A stretch of DNA of 12,030 bases from JAULZV01 sp964401885 (GCA_964401885.1 CAYOAC010000022.1:1-12030); one strand, 5' to 3'. Shown: positions 1 to 6,466, counted from the first letter of the stretch. Notes: generated by a model from the letters alone, not told the origin. A program made the numbers and translations.

Positions 1-1201
1 AAAACCTCACGTAAACGTAGGTACAATTGGTCACGTAGACCACGGTAAGACAACTCTTACAGCGGCTATCTTACACACATTAAACATGGCTGATGGTTAC
101 ACAGCTTCAATGAAGGGTGTAGACGAAATTGACAAAGCACCTGAAGAAAAAGCTCGAGGAATTACAATTTCTCTTTCTCACTCAGAGTACTCAACACCAA
201 CACGACACTATGCTCACATTGATGCTCCAGGTCACGCCGATTACATCAAAAACATGATTACTGGTGCAGCTCAGATGGACGGCGCAGTACTTGTAGTGGC
301 AGCAACTGACGGTATGATGCCTCAAACTAGAGAGCATGTTCTACTTGCAAAACAAGTTGGAGTACCAAAGATTATCGTGTTCATCAACAAATGTGACATG
401 GTAGAAGACGCAGAAATGATTGATCTAGTAGAAGAAGAAATTCGAGATCTATTAACAAATCAAGGATTTGATGGAGCAAATACACCGTTTGTACGAGGTT
501 CAGCTCTTAAAGCTCTTGAATCATCAGATGTTAATAGTGAATGGAATCTAAAGATTCTTGAACTTGCAAATCAACTTGATACATATATTCCAGTTCCAGT
601 TCGAGAAACAGACAAACCTTTCCTTATGCCNNNNNNNNNNNNNNNNNNNNNNNNNNNNNNNNNNNNNGTATTTACAATAACTGGAAGAGGAACTGTAGTT
701 ACAGGAAGAATCGAAAGAGGAGTTATAAAAGTTGGACAAGAAGTTGAAGTAATTGGTTTAAAAGATACAGCTAAAACAACTATTACTGGAATTGAAATGT
801 TCAACAAATCACTTTCAGAAGGTATGGCTGGAGATAACGCAGGTCTACTTGTACGAGGTCTTAAAAAAGAAGATATCGTTCGAGGACAAGTTCTTGCAAT
901 CCCTGGATCTGTAACACCTCACTCAGAATTTGAAGCTGAAGTTTACATTCTTAAAAAAGAAGAAGGTGGACGACACACACCATTTTTCTCAGGATACAAA
1001 CCACAATTCTATGTTCGAACAACTGACGTTACTGGAGAAGTAACATTAGCTGAAGGAGTAGAAATGGTTATGCCGGGAGACACAGTAACTTTCAAAGTTA
1101 AACTAGTAGCACCTGTTGCTCTTGAAGATCAAACACGATTTGCTATTCGAGAAGGAGGTAAAACAGTAGGAGCTGGAGTTGTAACAAAAGTTGTTAAATA
1201 A
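1..1201 (+). CDS. tuf: Elongation factor Tu (5' end cut by window, internal N gap)
   Basis: EF-Tu is the GTPase that carries aminoacyl-tRNA to the ribosome. Reading from base 2, the protein starts with KPHVNVGTIGHVDHGKTTL, so only about ten N-terminal residues lie outside the window; the ATG at 86 is internal. The GTPase motifs are all present in order: the P-loop GHVDHGKT, switch I RGITI, switch II DAPGH, NKCD, and the GSAL guanine-binding loop. Domains 2 and 3 follow, ending GAGVVTKVVK before TAA. A 37-base N run (631-667) sits where the family reads PFLMP-IED-VFTITGRG; the frame is kept, but the gap is about 27 bases longer than the three missing residues need. Arginine is mostly CGA. rpsJ follows after 89 bases, the usual str-to-S10 junction. 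Identity is certain; the gap sequence is unknown. Confidence 0.98.
   Translation, partial: KPHVNVGTIGHVDHGKTTLTAAILHTLNMADGYTASMKGVDEIDKAPEEKARGITISLSHSEYSTPTRHYAHIDAPGHADYIKNMITGAAQMDGAVLVVAATDGMMPQTREHVLLAKQVGVPKIIVFINKCDMVEDAEMIDLVEEEIRDLLTNQGFDGANTPFVRGSALKALESSDVNSEWNLKILELANQLDTYIPVPVRETDKPFLMXXXXXXXXXXXXXVFTITGRGTVVTGRIERGVIKVGQEVEVIGLKDTAKTTITGIEMFNKSLSEGMAGDNAGLLVRGLKKEDIVRGQVLAIPGSVTPHSEFEAEVYILKKEEGGRHTPFFSGYKPQFYVRTTDVTGEVTLAEGVEMVMPGDTVTFKVKLVAPVALEDQTRFAIREGGKTVGAGVVTKVVK
631..667. other. Assembly gap (37 N) inside tuf
   Basis: This is an unresolved run of 37 N. The first N is the third base of a CCN proline codon and the other 36 fill twelve codons, so the downstream frame is kept. 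EF-Tu families have only Ile-Glu-Asp between that proline and the following Val-Phe, so ten bases are expected. The length is probably a scaffolding estimate, not a true insertion. Confidence 0.95.
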
Positions 1202-1290
1202 ATTATTCATCTAAATAAACGAGCCCTTTTTGAGAGATAGGATATTTGTCTATGACAAACCACTAGCTTTTCAATCAAAGGTTAAACTAT
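1202..1290 (+). promoter_or_regulatory. tuf-rpsJ intergenic region with SD-like site and small hairpin
   Basis: This 89-base spacer separates tuf from rpsJ and is the longest gap inside the ribosomal cluster. AAAGG at 1277-1281 ends 9 bases before the rpsJ ATG and is the clearest Shine-Dalgarno-like site in the window. A short perfect hairpin lies at 1245-1259: TTTGTC, loop TAT, GACAAA. It has no following T tract, so it is not an obvious terminator. I see no convincing -35/-10 pair. A leader for autoregulation of the S10 operon is possible but unproven. Confidence 0.35.
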
Positions 1291-1620
1291 ATGTCAGAAA
1301 AAAAAGTACAAGAAATGCCAAAACTCCGAATACGAGTTCGAGCATACGAGAGTAAAATACTCGACCAATCAGTAAAACAAATCATGGATACTGCTCTACG
1401 ATTTGGAGCAAAGGTAAGTGGACCAATTCCATTACCAACCGAAATCAAGAAATATACAGTTAACAGATCATCTTTTGTGTACAAAGACGCGCGAGAACAG
1501 TTTGAGATGCGGGTACATAAGAGACTTATTGACATTTTGAATCCTGATGCTAAAGTAGTCGAAGCTTTAACTAACCTTAGCCTACCTTCAGGAGTCAATA
1601 TTGACGTCAAGATGAACTAG
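1291..1620 (+). CDS. rpsJ: 30S ribosomal protein S10
   Basis: S10 is a component of the 30S head and is also the NusE antitermination partner in bacteria. The 109-residue product has the S10 core: KLRIRVRAYESKILDQSV, then GPIPLPTEIKKYTV, then the SSFVYKDAREQFEMRVHKR block, and LPSGVNIDVKMN at the end. Length fits the family (about 100-105) with a short N-terminal extension, MSEKKVQEMP. The start at 1291 is supported by AAAGG 9 bases upstream and by homology beginning just inside it. The gene ends in TAG and rplC starts 40 bases later. It is the first gene of the S10 operon, following tuf as in many bacteria. Arginine is mainly CGA. Confidence 0.97.
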   Translation: MSEKKVQEMPKLRIRVRAYESKILDQSVKQIMDTALRFGAKVSGPIPLPTEIKKYTVNRSSFVYKDAREQFEMRVHKRLIDILNPDAKVVEALTNLSLPSGVNIDVKMN

Positions 1621-1660
1621 ATTGATGCAACATTATTAAGCAAAGATAGCACGAAATACC

Positions 1661-2263
1661 ATGAAATTTTTATTAGGAACAAAAGAAAACATGACTCAAA
1701 TCTTCACTGAAGACGGTCTTGTTATTCCTGTCACAGTAATCAAAACCGGTTCAAACGTAATTACACAAGTAAAAACGTCAGACAAAGATGGCTACAAAGC
1801 TATTCAAATTGGTTTTGGTGAAAAGAAGGCAAAAAACATTACAAAACCCCTTAAAGGTCACGTAAAAGAGTTGGGCAATTTTGCTCACTTAAAAGAAGTA
1901 AAGTTAGTAGGTGAATTCAATGTTGGAGACAAAATTGAAGCTGGTACATTCCAAGAGGGAGACAAAGTCACTGTGTCTGCGATCTCTAAAGGAAAAGGTT
2001 TCCAAGGTGTTGTAAAAAGACATGGTTTCAAAGGAGGAAGAAGATCTCACGGTCAAAAACACTCTGAACGAGAACCTGGATCTATTGGAGTTGGTGGGAT
2101 ACAACGTGTATTCAAGGGTATGAGAATGGGTGGTCGAATGGGATCAGATAGAGTAACTGTTAAGAATCTTAAAGTTGCTCGAGTTGATGCTGATCAACAA
2201 TTGGTATACATCAAAGGTGCTGTACCAGGTCGAAAGGGGACACTTGTTGAAATTAAGGGATAA
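1661..2263 (+). CDS. rplC: 50S ribosomal protein L3
   Basis: L3 binds 23S rRNA early in assembly and reaches toward the peptidyl transferase centre. The 200-residue product begins MKFLLGTKENMTQIF, matching the bacterial L3 start (GxKxGMTQ). It has the central KGKGFQGVVKRHGFKGG loop and the QKHSEREPGSIG segment, which stands where many L3 proteins have the loop carrying a methylated glutamine. The conserved KGMRMGGRMGSDRVTVKNL block follows, then GAVPGRKGTLVEI near the end. Length is normal for a compact L3 (about 205). No Shine-Dalgarno site is visible before the ATG. The stop lies 10 bases before the rplD start, so the two are co-transcribed and probably translationally linked. Confidence 0.97.
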   Translation: MKFLLGTKENMTQIFTEDGLVIPVTVIKTGSNVITQVKTSDKDGYKAIQIGFGEKKAKNITKPLKGHVKELGNFAHLKEVKLVGEFNVGDKIEAGTFQEGDKVTVSAISKGKGFQGVVKRHGFKGGRRSHGQKHSEREPGSIGVGGIQRVFKGMRMGGRMGSDRVTVKNLKVARVDADQQLVYIKGAVPGRKGTLVEIKG

Positions 2264-2273
2264 GAATAGGCAT

Positions 2274-2936
2274 ATGAAAATTAATATATATACAAAAGAA
2301 GGAAAAGAAAAAGGATCTATCGAAGCTCCAGAAGCAATTTTTGGATTGAAATGGAATTCTGATCTTGTTCAACAAGTTGTTACATCAATGGAATCATCTG
2401 CCCGAACACCTGTAGCTCATTCTAAAGATAGAAGTGAAGTTAGAGGAGGAGGACGAAAACCTTGGCAACAAAAAGGAACTGGTCGAGCTCGACACGGTTC
2501 AAAACGATCGCCAATCTGGAAAGGTGGTGGAGTTACTTTTGGTCCAAGAAATGACAAAAATTTTGATCGAAAGATTAATAAAAAAATGAAAGTAAAAGCA
2601 TTGTTTACAATTCTTTCAAAGAAAGCAAAAAATAATGAAATTATATTTGTTGATAGTATCTCTTTTGCACAACCAAAAACAAAAGAAGCACAATCAATTT
2701 TCACATCTCTAGGAAATGTGAAGGGTTATGAAATGCTAGCAAAAAGAAGAAGAAACAGAGCTTATGTGGCAATTGATGAAAACGACACATTAACTAAAAA
2801 ATCTTTTGCAAACTTTTCAAATGTTAAAACAGATGAAATTAGAAATTTGAACCCACTTGATTTGTTAAAATACAAATACTTGATTATCGAAAATCCAGAA
2901 GTGAGTTTGAAAGTATTAGAAGCTAAACTTAATTAG
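2274..2936 (+). CDS. rplD: 50S ribosomal protein L4
   Basis: L4 lines the ribosome exit tunnel and in some bacteria represses its own operon. The product is 220 residues from the ATG at 2274. The frame stays open upstream to an ATG at 2175, but that start would lie deep inside rplC and the extra residues do not resemble L4. The family signature is strong in the extended-loop region: RSEVRGGGRKPWQQKGTG, ARHGS, SPIWKGGGVTFGP. The C-terminal part has LTKKSFANFSNV and NPLDLLKYKYLII, typical of the L4 globular domain. AGG lies about 5 bases before the start, a weak ribosome site. It ends in TAG, and rplW starts 5 bases later. Confidence 0.96.
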   Translation: MKINIYTKEGKEKGSIEAPEAIFGLKWNSDLVQQVVTSMESSARTPVAHSKDRSEVRGGGRKPWQQKGTGRARHGSKRSPIWKGGGVTFGPRNDKNFDRKINKKMKVKALFTILSKKAKNNEIIFVDSISFAQPKTKEAQSIFTSLGNVKGYEMLAKRRRNRAYVAIDENDTLTKKSFANFSNVKTDEIRNLNPLDLLKYKYLIIENPEVSLKVLEAKLN

Positions 2937-2941
2937 GACTT

Positions 2942-3307
2942 ATGGCTATTTTTGGAAAAAAAGAAAAGAAAACAACAAAGAAGTCTGCTCCTAAAAAAGT
3001 GATTTCTAAAAAAGATATTAAAGCAACAACTGCTGATTTGACTTGGGTTCTTATAAAACCAAGAATTACTGAAAGAGCAGCTATTCTTTCTGAAAAGAAA
3101 GTTTATGTTTTTGAAGTTGCTGACAAGGCAAATAAAAGACAAATCTCAGAAGCAATTAAAATTAAATTTGGTGTTGCTCCGATAAAAGTTAATACTGTGG
3201 TCACAAAACCAAAAGCAGTAATTAGAAGAGGAAGACATGCTACAAAAGCTGGATTCAAAAAAGCTTATGTGTACCTTCATACTACAGATAATATTGAATT
3301 CGTATAA
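2942..3307 (+). CDS. rplW: 50S ribosomal protein L23
   Basis: L23 sits at the exit-tunnel rim and is the docking site for trigger factor and SRP. The 121-residue product has a lysine-rich N-terminal extension of about 35 residues (MAIFGKKEKKTTKKSAPKK and on), then the L23 core. The core shows LIKPRITERAAILSEKKVY, the RQISEAIKIKFGV helix, and VNTVVTKPKAVIRRGRHATK leading to GFKKAYVYL. Typical L23 is about 95-100 residues, so the extra length is the basic tail, which may contact rRNA. TAGGAC just before the ATG gives a weak ribosome site overlapping the rplD stop. The next gene, rplB, follows after 62 bases. Confidence 0.95.
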   Translation: MAIFGKKEKKTTKKSAPKKVISKKDIKATTADLTWVLIKPRITERAAILSEKKVYVFEVADKANKRQISEAIKIKFGVAPIKVNTVVTKPKAVIRRGRHATKAGFKKAYVYLHTTDNIEFV

Positions 3308-3369
3308 ACTTGAATTATTAGGTTGTATAGCCCATGTATCCCACATTGAGGCTGCTAACTAAAAACATT

Positions 3370-4227
3370 ATGATAAAAAAAATTAAACCAAATACACCAG
3401 GACAAAGAGGTATGACTGTAATTTCTTATAAGAATTACATTACTTCAACAACACCTTTAAAATCTCTAGTAGCCGGAAAAAATCAATCTGGTGGACGAAA
3501 TAATACAGGTAGAATAACAGCACCACACAGAGGAGGTGGCCACAAGAAAAGTTACCGACTTATCGATTTTAAATATAATAAAATTGATATTCCTGCAAAA
3601 TTAGAAACAATCGAATATGATCCTTATAGATCAGGATTCGTAGGAGTTGTACTTTATGCTGATGGAGAAAGAAGATATATTCTAGTTCCAAAAGCTATGC
3701 AAGTAGGACAATCTTTTATTGTTTCTGAAACAGCAAAAGTTGAAATGGGGAATAGACTTCCACTTTCAAAAATACCTGTTGGTACTTTTGTATTTAATAT
3801 TGAGTTGAAACCACTCAAAGGTTCATCTCTTGTTAGATCTGCCGGAAGTTATGCCGAAATCGTAGCTCAAGATCCTGATACAGCAATGACTCAAATAAAG
3901 CTTCCTTCTGGAGAAATTCGAAAGATTCAAAGTTCATGTTGGGCAACTGTTGGAGAAGTTTCAAATGATGAATATCGTTTGATTAATCTTGGAAAGGCAG
4001 GAAAATCAAGATACCGAGGAATTCGACCACATGTAAGAGGAACAGCTATGAACGCTGTTGATCACCCTCATGGAGGTGGAGAAGGACGACAAGGTATTGG
4101 ACTTCGAAGAGGACCAAAAACTCGATATGGAAAACAAGCATATGGAGTTAAGACAAGAACACCAAAGAAATATTCAAATGGTATGATTGTGGCGAGAAGA
4201 AAAACAAAAAGAAATACTCCTAAATAA
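3370..4227 (+). CDS. rplB: 50S ribosomal protein L2
   Basis: L2 is needed for subunit association and peptidyl transferase activity. From the ATG at 3370 the product is 285 residues, starting MIKKIKPNTPGQRGMT, which matches the L2 N terminus. The frame is open back to an ATG at 3334, but those 12 residues have no L2 counterpart, so 3370 is preferred. Signatures include GGRNNTGRITAPHRGGGHKK, DFKYNKIDIPA, EYDPYRS, and the C-terminal VRGTAMNAVDHPHGGGEG, which carries the key histidine region. Alanine stands where many L2 proteins have proline (AMNPVDHPHGG). The tail RRKTKRNTPK is basic. A strong terminator begins just after the stop, so this is the last gene of the ribosomal transcript here. Confidence 0.97.
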   Translation: MIKKIKPNTPGQRGMTVISYKNYITSTTPLKSLVAGKNQSGGRNNTGRITAPHRGGGHKKSYRLIDFKYNKIDIPAKLETIEYDPYRSGFVGVVLYADGERRYILVPKAMQVGQSFIVSETAKVEMGNRLPLSKIPVGTFVFNIELKPLKGSSLVRSAGSYAEIVAQDPDTAMTQIKLPSGEIRKIQSSCWATVGEVSNDEYRLINLGKAGKSRYRGIRPHVRGTAMNAVDHPHGGGEGRQGIGLRRGPKTRYGKQAYGVKTRTPKKYSNGMIVARRKTKRNTPK

Positions 4228-4231
4228 TTTT

Positions 4232-4267
4232 AAGAAAAAGCGGCGCCTTCGGCGCCGCTTTTTCTTT
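4232..4267 (+). terminator. Strong intrinsic terminator after rplB
   Basis: A perfect inverted repeat has arms 4234-4247 and 4251-4264 around a 3-base TTC loop. The core is GCGGCGCC paired with GGCGCCGC, extended by A5/T5 and outer A-T pairs. A T-rich tract is on the plus side and an A-rich tract on the other, so it could act in both directions. It lies 4 bases after the rplB stop, far more GC-rich than its surroundings, and separates the ribosomal genes from gap. Confidence 0.93.
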
Positions 4268-4293
4268 ACATAATCTTTACAGGAAGTTAAACT
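4265..4293 (+). promoter_or_regulatory. Candidate gap promoter just after the terminator
   Basis: TTTACA (4265-4270) and TAAACT (4288-4293) are separated by 17 bases, with the -10 ending 8 bases before the gap ATG. This implies a leaderless or near-leaderless mRNA. A second TTTACA (4276-4281) pairs at 17 bases with TGtTATATG (4296-4304). That site is closer to consensus but overlaps the start codon and would place the RNA start inside the gene. Which, if either, is used cannot be told from sequence. AGGAAG at 4281-4286 is a possible ribosome site but lies 15 bases before the ATG. Confidence 0.35.
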
Positions 4294-4301
4294 ATTGTTA
4301 T

Positions 4302-5360
4302 ATGCATGATACAAAAATAAGAGTTGCTATTAATGGGTTTGGTCGTATCGGTAGAGCGTTTTTAAAATTAGCTTTTAATAGAAATGATTTGGAAATTGTT
4401 GCAATAAATGATTTGAGTGATCCGGAAAATTTAGAATATCTTTTAAAATTTGATAGTGTCTATGGAAGAAGTGAATTCGATGTTCAACTGCACAAAGAAG
4501 AAGACGAAACATATTTTATTTTAGGAGGATTACAAAAAGTTTTAATTCTTTCAGAATCAAACCCAAAAGAACTTCCTTGGAAAGAGCTTGATATCGATGT
4601 TGTTGTTGAATCAACAGGTTTCTTTACTGATTTTAAAGAAGTAAGAGCTCACATTAAAGCTGGAGCTAAAAAAGTTGTAATATCAGCACCAGGAAAAGGT
4701 GACGAAGATGATAAACAAGGTACCGTAATTCTTGGATTAAACGAAGAAACATTAAAGACTAGAACTATTACATCTAATGCATCTTGCACAACTAATTCTA
4801 TAAGTGCTATTTTGCAAGAATCATTTGGTATTGAAAAAGCTATTTTAAATACTGTACATGCTTATACAGCAACTCAATCTGTTGTAGATGGCCCCGGTAA
4901 AAAAGATTTTAGGAATGGTCGTGCATCAGGAGTTAATATTATTCCAGCTTCAACTGGAGCAGCAAAAGCCACAACACTTGTTATAGATTCTTTAAAAAAT
5001 AAATTTGACGGTATTTCTCTTAGAGTACCTGTTATTGCGGGATCTATTGCTGATATTACTTTTATTTCTCGACAGGATACTTCTGTTCAAGAAGTGAATG
5101 ATATTCTAAAAAAGGCTTCATTAGATAATAGATGGAGAGGTTTATTCACTGTTGTAGAAGAAGAAGTTGTATCACAAGATATGGTTGGCAATTCCCATGC
5201 TTCTATTGCTGATTTATCTATGACAAGAGTTGTTGATGGTAATCTTGTAAAAGTTCTTGCTTGGTATGATAACGAAGTGGGGTATACAAATTCTCTTGTT
5301 GAGCATGTCGTTAGAACTGGAAGATTTTTACCAGAATCTAAGAAAAAGTTAAAAAGATAA
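4302..5360 (+). CDS. gap: Glyceraldehyde-3-phosphate dehydrogenase, phosphorylating
   Basis: This enzyme oxidises glyceraldehyde 3-phosphate to 1,3-bisphosphoglycerate with NAD(P) in lower glycolysis. The 352-residue product begins with the Rossmann motif NGFGRIGR (residues 11-18). The catalytic motif is SNASCTTN with nucleophile Cys162, and the activating histidine is His186 in NTVHAYT. The phosphate-binding segment PASTGAAKA, RVPV, and WYDNEVGYTN near the end complete the fold. Length is slightly above the usual 330-340 because of a charged segment near residues 130-140 (GKGDEDDKQG) and a basic tail. The start at 4302 leaves a normal five-residue lead. Three tiny genes follow, the first 9 bases downstream, with no terminator between. 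Identity is firm; cofactor preference was not determined. Confidence 0.97.
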   Translation: MHDTKIRVAINGFGRIGRAFLKLAFNRNDLEIVAINDLSDPENLEYLLKFDSVYGRSEFDVQLHKEEDETYFILGGLQKVLILSESNPKELPWKELDIDVVVESTGFFTDFKEVRAHIKAGAKKVVISAPGKGDEDDKQGTVILGLNEETLKTRTITSNASCTTNSISAILQESFGIEKAILNTVHAYTATQSVVDGPGKKDFRNGRASGVNIIPASTGAAKATTLVIDSLKNKFDGISLRVPVIAGSIADITFISRQDTSVQEVNDILKKASLDNRWRGLFTVVEEEVVSQDMVGNSHASIADLSMTRVVDGNLVKVLAWYDNEVGYTNSLVEHVVRTGRFLPESKKKLKR

Positions 5361-5369
5361 AAAATAAAA

Positions 5370-5570
5370 ATGAACCTTAAAAAAGTAATTATATTGTTAG
5401 GGATTATAATTGTAGTTGTCCTGACTGATATGAGAATTAATTGTTCTGTATTTTGGACAGAACAAATTTCAAATATACCAATACCTATGTATATAGATGG
5501 TACTTTTGAAGAAACCAGAGAATATAAATGCGTTTATGCGGGGGTGTCTAATTTTATTAAACATCAATAA
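5370..5570 (+). CDS. Small single-pass membrane protein, unknown function (1 of 3)
   Basis: I do not recognise this 66-residue product. It starts MNLKK and has one strongly hydrophobic segment at about residues 6-18 (VIILLGIIIVVVL). A polar tail of about 45 residues follows, with cysteines at 25 and 54. The positive N terminus suggests an N-in, C-out anchor, and the two cysteines could form a disulfide outside the membrane. Cys25 is not in a lipobox (preceded by R-I-N), so lipidation is unlikely. It begins 9 bases after gap and is followed by a similarly built gene 1 base after its stop. The string FWTEQ is echoed as IWSEQ in the third member. No start signal beyond the operon position is visible. 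Being a real gene is likely but not proven. Confidence 0.6.
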   Translation: MNLKKVIILLGIIIVVVLTDMRINCSVFWTEQISNIPIPMYIDGTFEETREYKCVYAGVSNFIKHQ

Positions 5571-5571
5571 T

Positions 5572-5754
5572 ATGAAAAATAAATTAAAAATAATTATTTT
5601 TGTTTTAATAATATTGATAATCGGATTTGTTTATATGGGGCTTAGTTGTCAAGGATTATTTGAAGAAAGATTTACACTTGCTTATGATGATGCGGGTAAT
5701 ATGTTTGAGTTTTTTTCATGTGAATTAAAGTTGTATCCAAAATTTTCTTTTTAA
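5572..5754 (+). CDS. Small single-pass membrane protein, unknown function (2 of 3)
   Basis: This is a 60-residue product of unknown function with the same layout as its neighbour: MKNKLK, a hydrophobic helix at about residues 7-22, then a short acidic tail with cysteines at 26 and 50. The frame is open back to 5497, but that region overlaps the preceding gene. The ATG at 5572 comes 1 base after its stop and gives a clean Lys-rich start before the helix. The sequence across its start, AATAATATGAAAAATAAA, recurs exactly at 11897-11914 before another membrane or secreted protein. The residues before Cys26 (G-L-S) do not make a standard lipobox. It is likely co-transcribed with gap and the first small gene. 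Confidence 0.6.
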   Translation: MKNKLKIIIFVLIILIIGFVYMGLSCQGLFEERFTLAYDDAGNMFEFFSCELKLYPKFSF

Positions 5755-5770
5755 TTTTAAATTTATTAAT

Positions 5771-5921
5771 ATGAAAAAATAACTATTATTTGGTAGTGTT
5801 AATTTTGATGTGGACCTTTTTCTATTTTCATATTTGGTCTGAACAGGCCCCAAAAGGTTCAATTAAAATTAGTAATTATAGATATGTTTTAGTAAAAACA
5901 GGACTCTTGATCATGGATTAA
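5771..5921 (+). pseudogene. Third small membrane protein, frameshifted at an A6 run
   Basis: From the ATG at 5771 the frame stops at once (MKK, TAA at 5780-5782). Dropping one A from the six-A run at 5774-5779 opens a frame to TAA at 5919-5921 that would give about 49 residues. These would start MKNNYY, with a hydrophobic helix (LVVLILMWTFFYF) and then HIWSEQAPKGSIKISNYRY. This matches the layout of the two preceding genes, and IWSEQ resembles FWTEQ in the first. It lacks their cysteines. It could be a decayed paralogue, a phase-variable gene, or an intact gene with an assembly error in the A run. No other gene fits in 5755-5964. Confidence 0.45.
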
Positions 5922-5928
5922 CGTCATC

Positions 5929-5956
5929 TTGCTATGTAACAATGCATTGATATACT
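5929..5956 (+). promoter_or_regulatory. Extended -10 promoter before rpiB
   Basis: TGaTATACT at 5948-5956 is an extended -10 element. TTGCTA at 5929-5934 is a partial -35 with a 16-base spacer. The -10 ends 8 bases before the ATG at 5965, so transcription should start at or very near the start codon. This supports 5965 as the rpiB start over the upstream in-frame ATG at 5929. Confidence 0.55.
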
Positions 5957-5964
5957 TTATACAT

Positions 5965-6447
5965 ATGGAAGATATAAGAACAATACACATAGGAAGTGAC
6001 CACGCCGGTTATGAACTTAAAAGTGAAATTATAAGGTTTCTTGAGCAAAAACATTATGAGGTAATAGATCACGGTGCTTATGAACTAGACCCAGAAGACG
6101 ATTATCCTGATTTTATCTTACCTGTAGCTCTTGCTGTTACAGAAGATCAGAATTCTAGAGGCATTATTCTTGGGGGCTCAGGACAAGGAGAGGCAATGGT
6201 TGCAAATAGAGTTAAGGGTATCAGAGCTACTGTTTTTTATGGTGAACCACCAATGAGTGACGAAAGTATCGTGAATCTTTCAAGACAACACAATGATGCA
6301 AATGTTCTTTCTCTTGGTGCAAGATTTCTTACTGAAGAAGAAGCTTTAGAAGCAATAGATATGTGGTTGGAAACATCTTTTTCTGGAGAAGAGAGACATA
6401 TGAGAAGAATTTCACAAATAGATGAAATTGATTCATATACAGAATAA
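5965..6447 (+). CDS. rpiB: Ribose-5-phosphate isomerase B (Glu-type active site)
   Basis: RpiB interconverts ribulose 5-phosphate and ribose 5-phosphate. The product is 160 residues from the ATG at 5965. An in-frame ATG at 5929 would add 12 residues lying over the promoter. The fold begins with the RpiB/LacAB signature IHIGSDHAGYELK, followed by DYPDF and SRQHNDANVLSLGARFL. The active-site loop reads GGSGQGE, with Gly where E. coli-type enzymes have the catalytic Cys (CGTGIG), and with Glu76 in place. This resembles the actinobacterial (M. tuberculosis-type) RpiB, where a glutamate is the base. The tail from about residue 145 is charged. The fused glycosyltransferase-methyltransferase gene starts 19 bases later, possibly in the same transcript. 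Confidence 0.92.
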   Translation: MEDIRTIHIGSDHAGYELKSEIIRFLEQKHYEVIDHGAYELDPEDDYPDFILPVALAVTEDQNSRGIILGGSGQGEAMVANRVKGIRATVFYGEPPMSDESIVNLSRQHNDANVLSLGARFLTEEEALEAIDMWLETSFSGEERHMRRISQIDEIDSYTE

Positions 6448-6466
6448 TTAAATTGTCATTTAAACA

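Noticed and set aside
1287..1610. A 107-codon minus-strand frame opposite rpsJ
   Set aside because: It is antisense to S10 over nearly its whole length and shows no family features.
2175..2273. Longer N terminus for rplD
   Set aside because: It would overlap rplC by almost 90 bases and the added residues are unlike L4; the L4 homology begins at the ATG at 2274.
3328..3358. Possible hairpin (AGCC/GGCT and ATGT/ACAT) between rplW and rplB
   Set aside because: The pairing is short and interrupted by unequal bulges, with no T tract; it could easily be chance.
3334..3369. Longer N terminus for rplB
   Set aside because: The extra MYPTLRLLTKNI has no L2 counterpart; the typical L2 start is at 3370.
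5497..5571. Longer N terminus for the second small membrane protein
   Set aside because: It overlaps the preceding small gene in another frame; the Lys-rich start before the helix is at 5572.
5370..5754. Small proteins as lipoproteins
   Set aside because: A cysteine follows each helix, but the preceding residues (RIN-C and GLS-C) do not make a proper lipobox.
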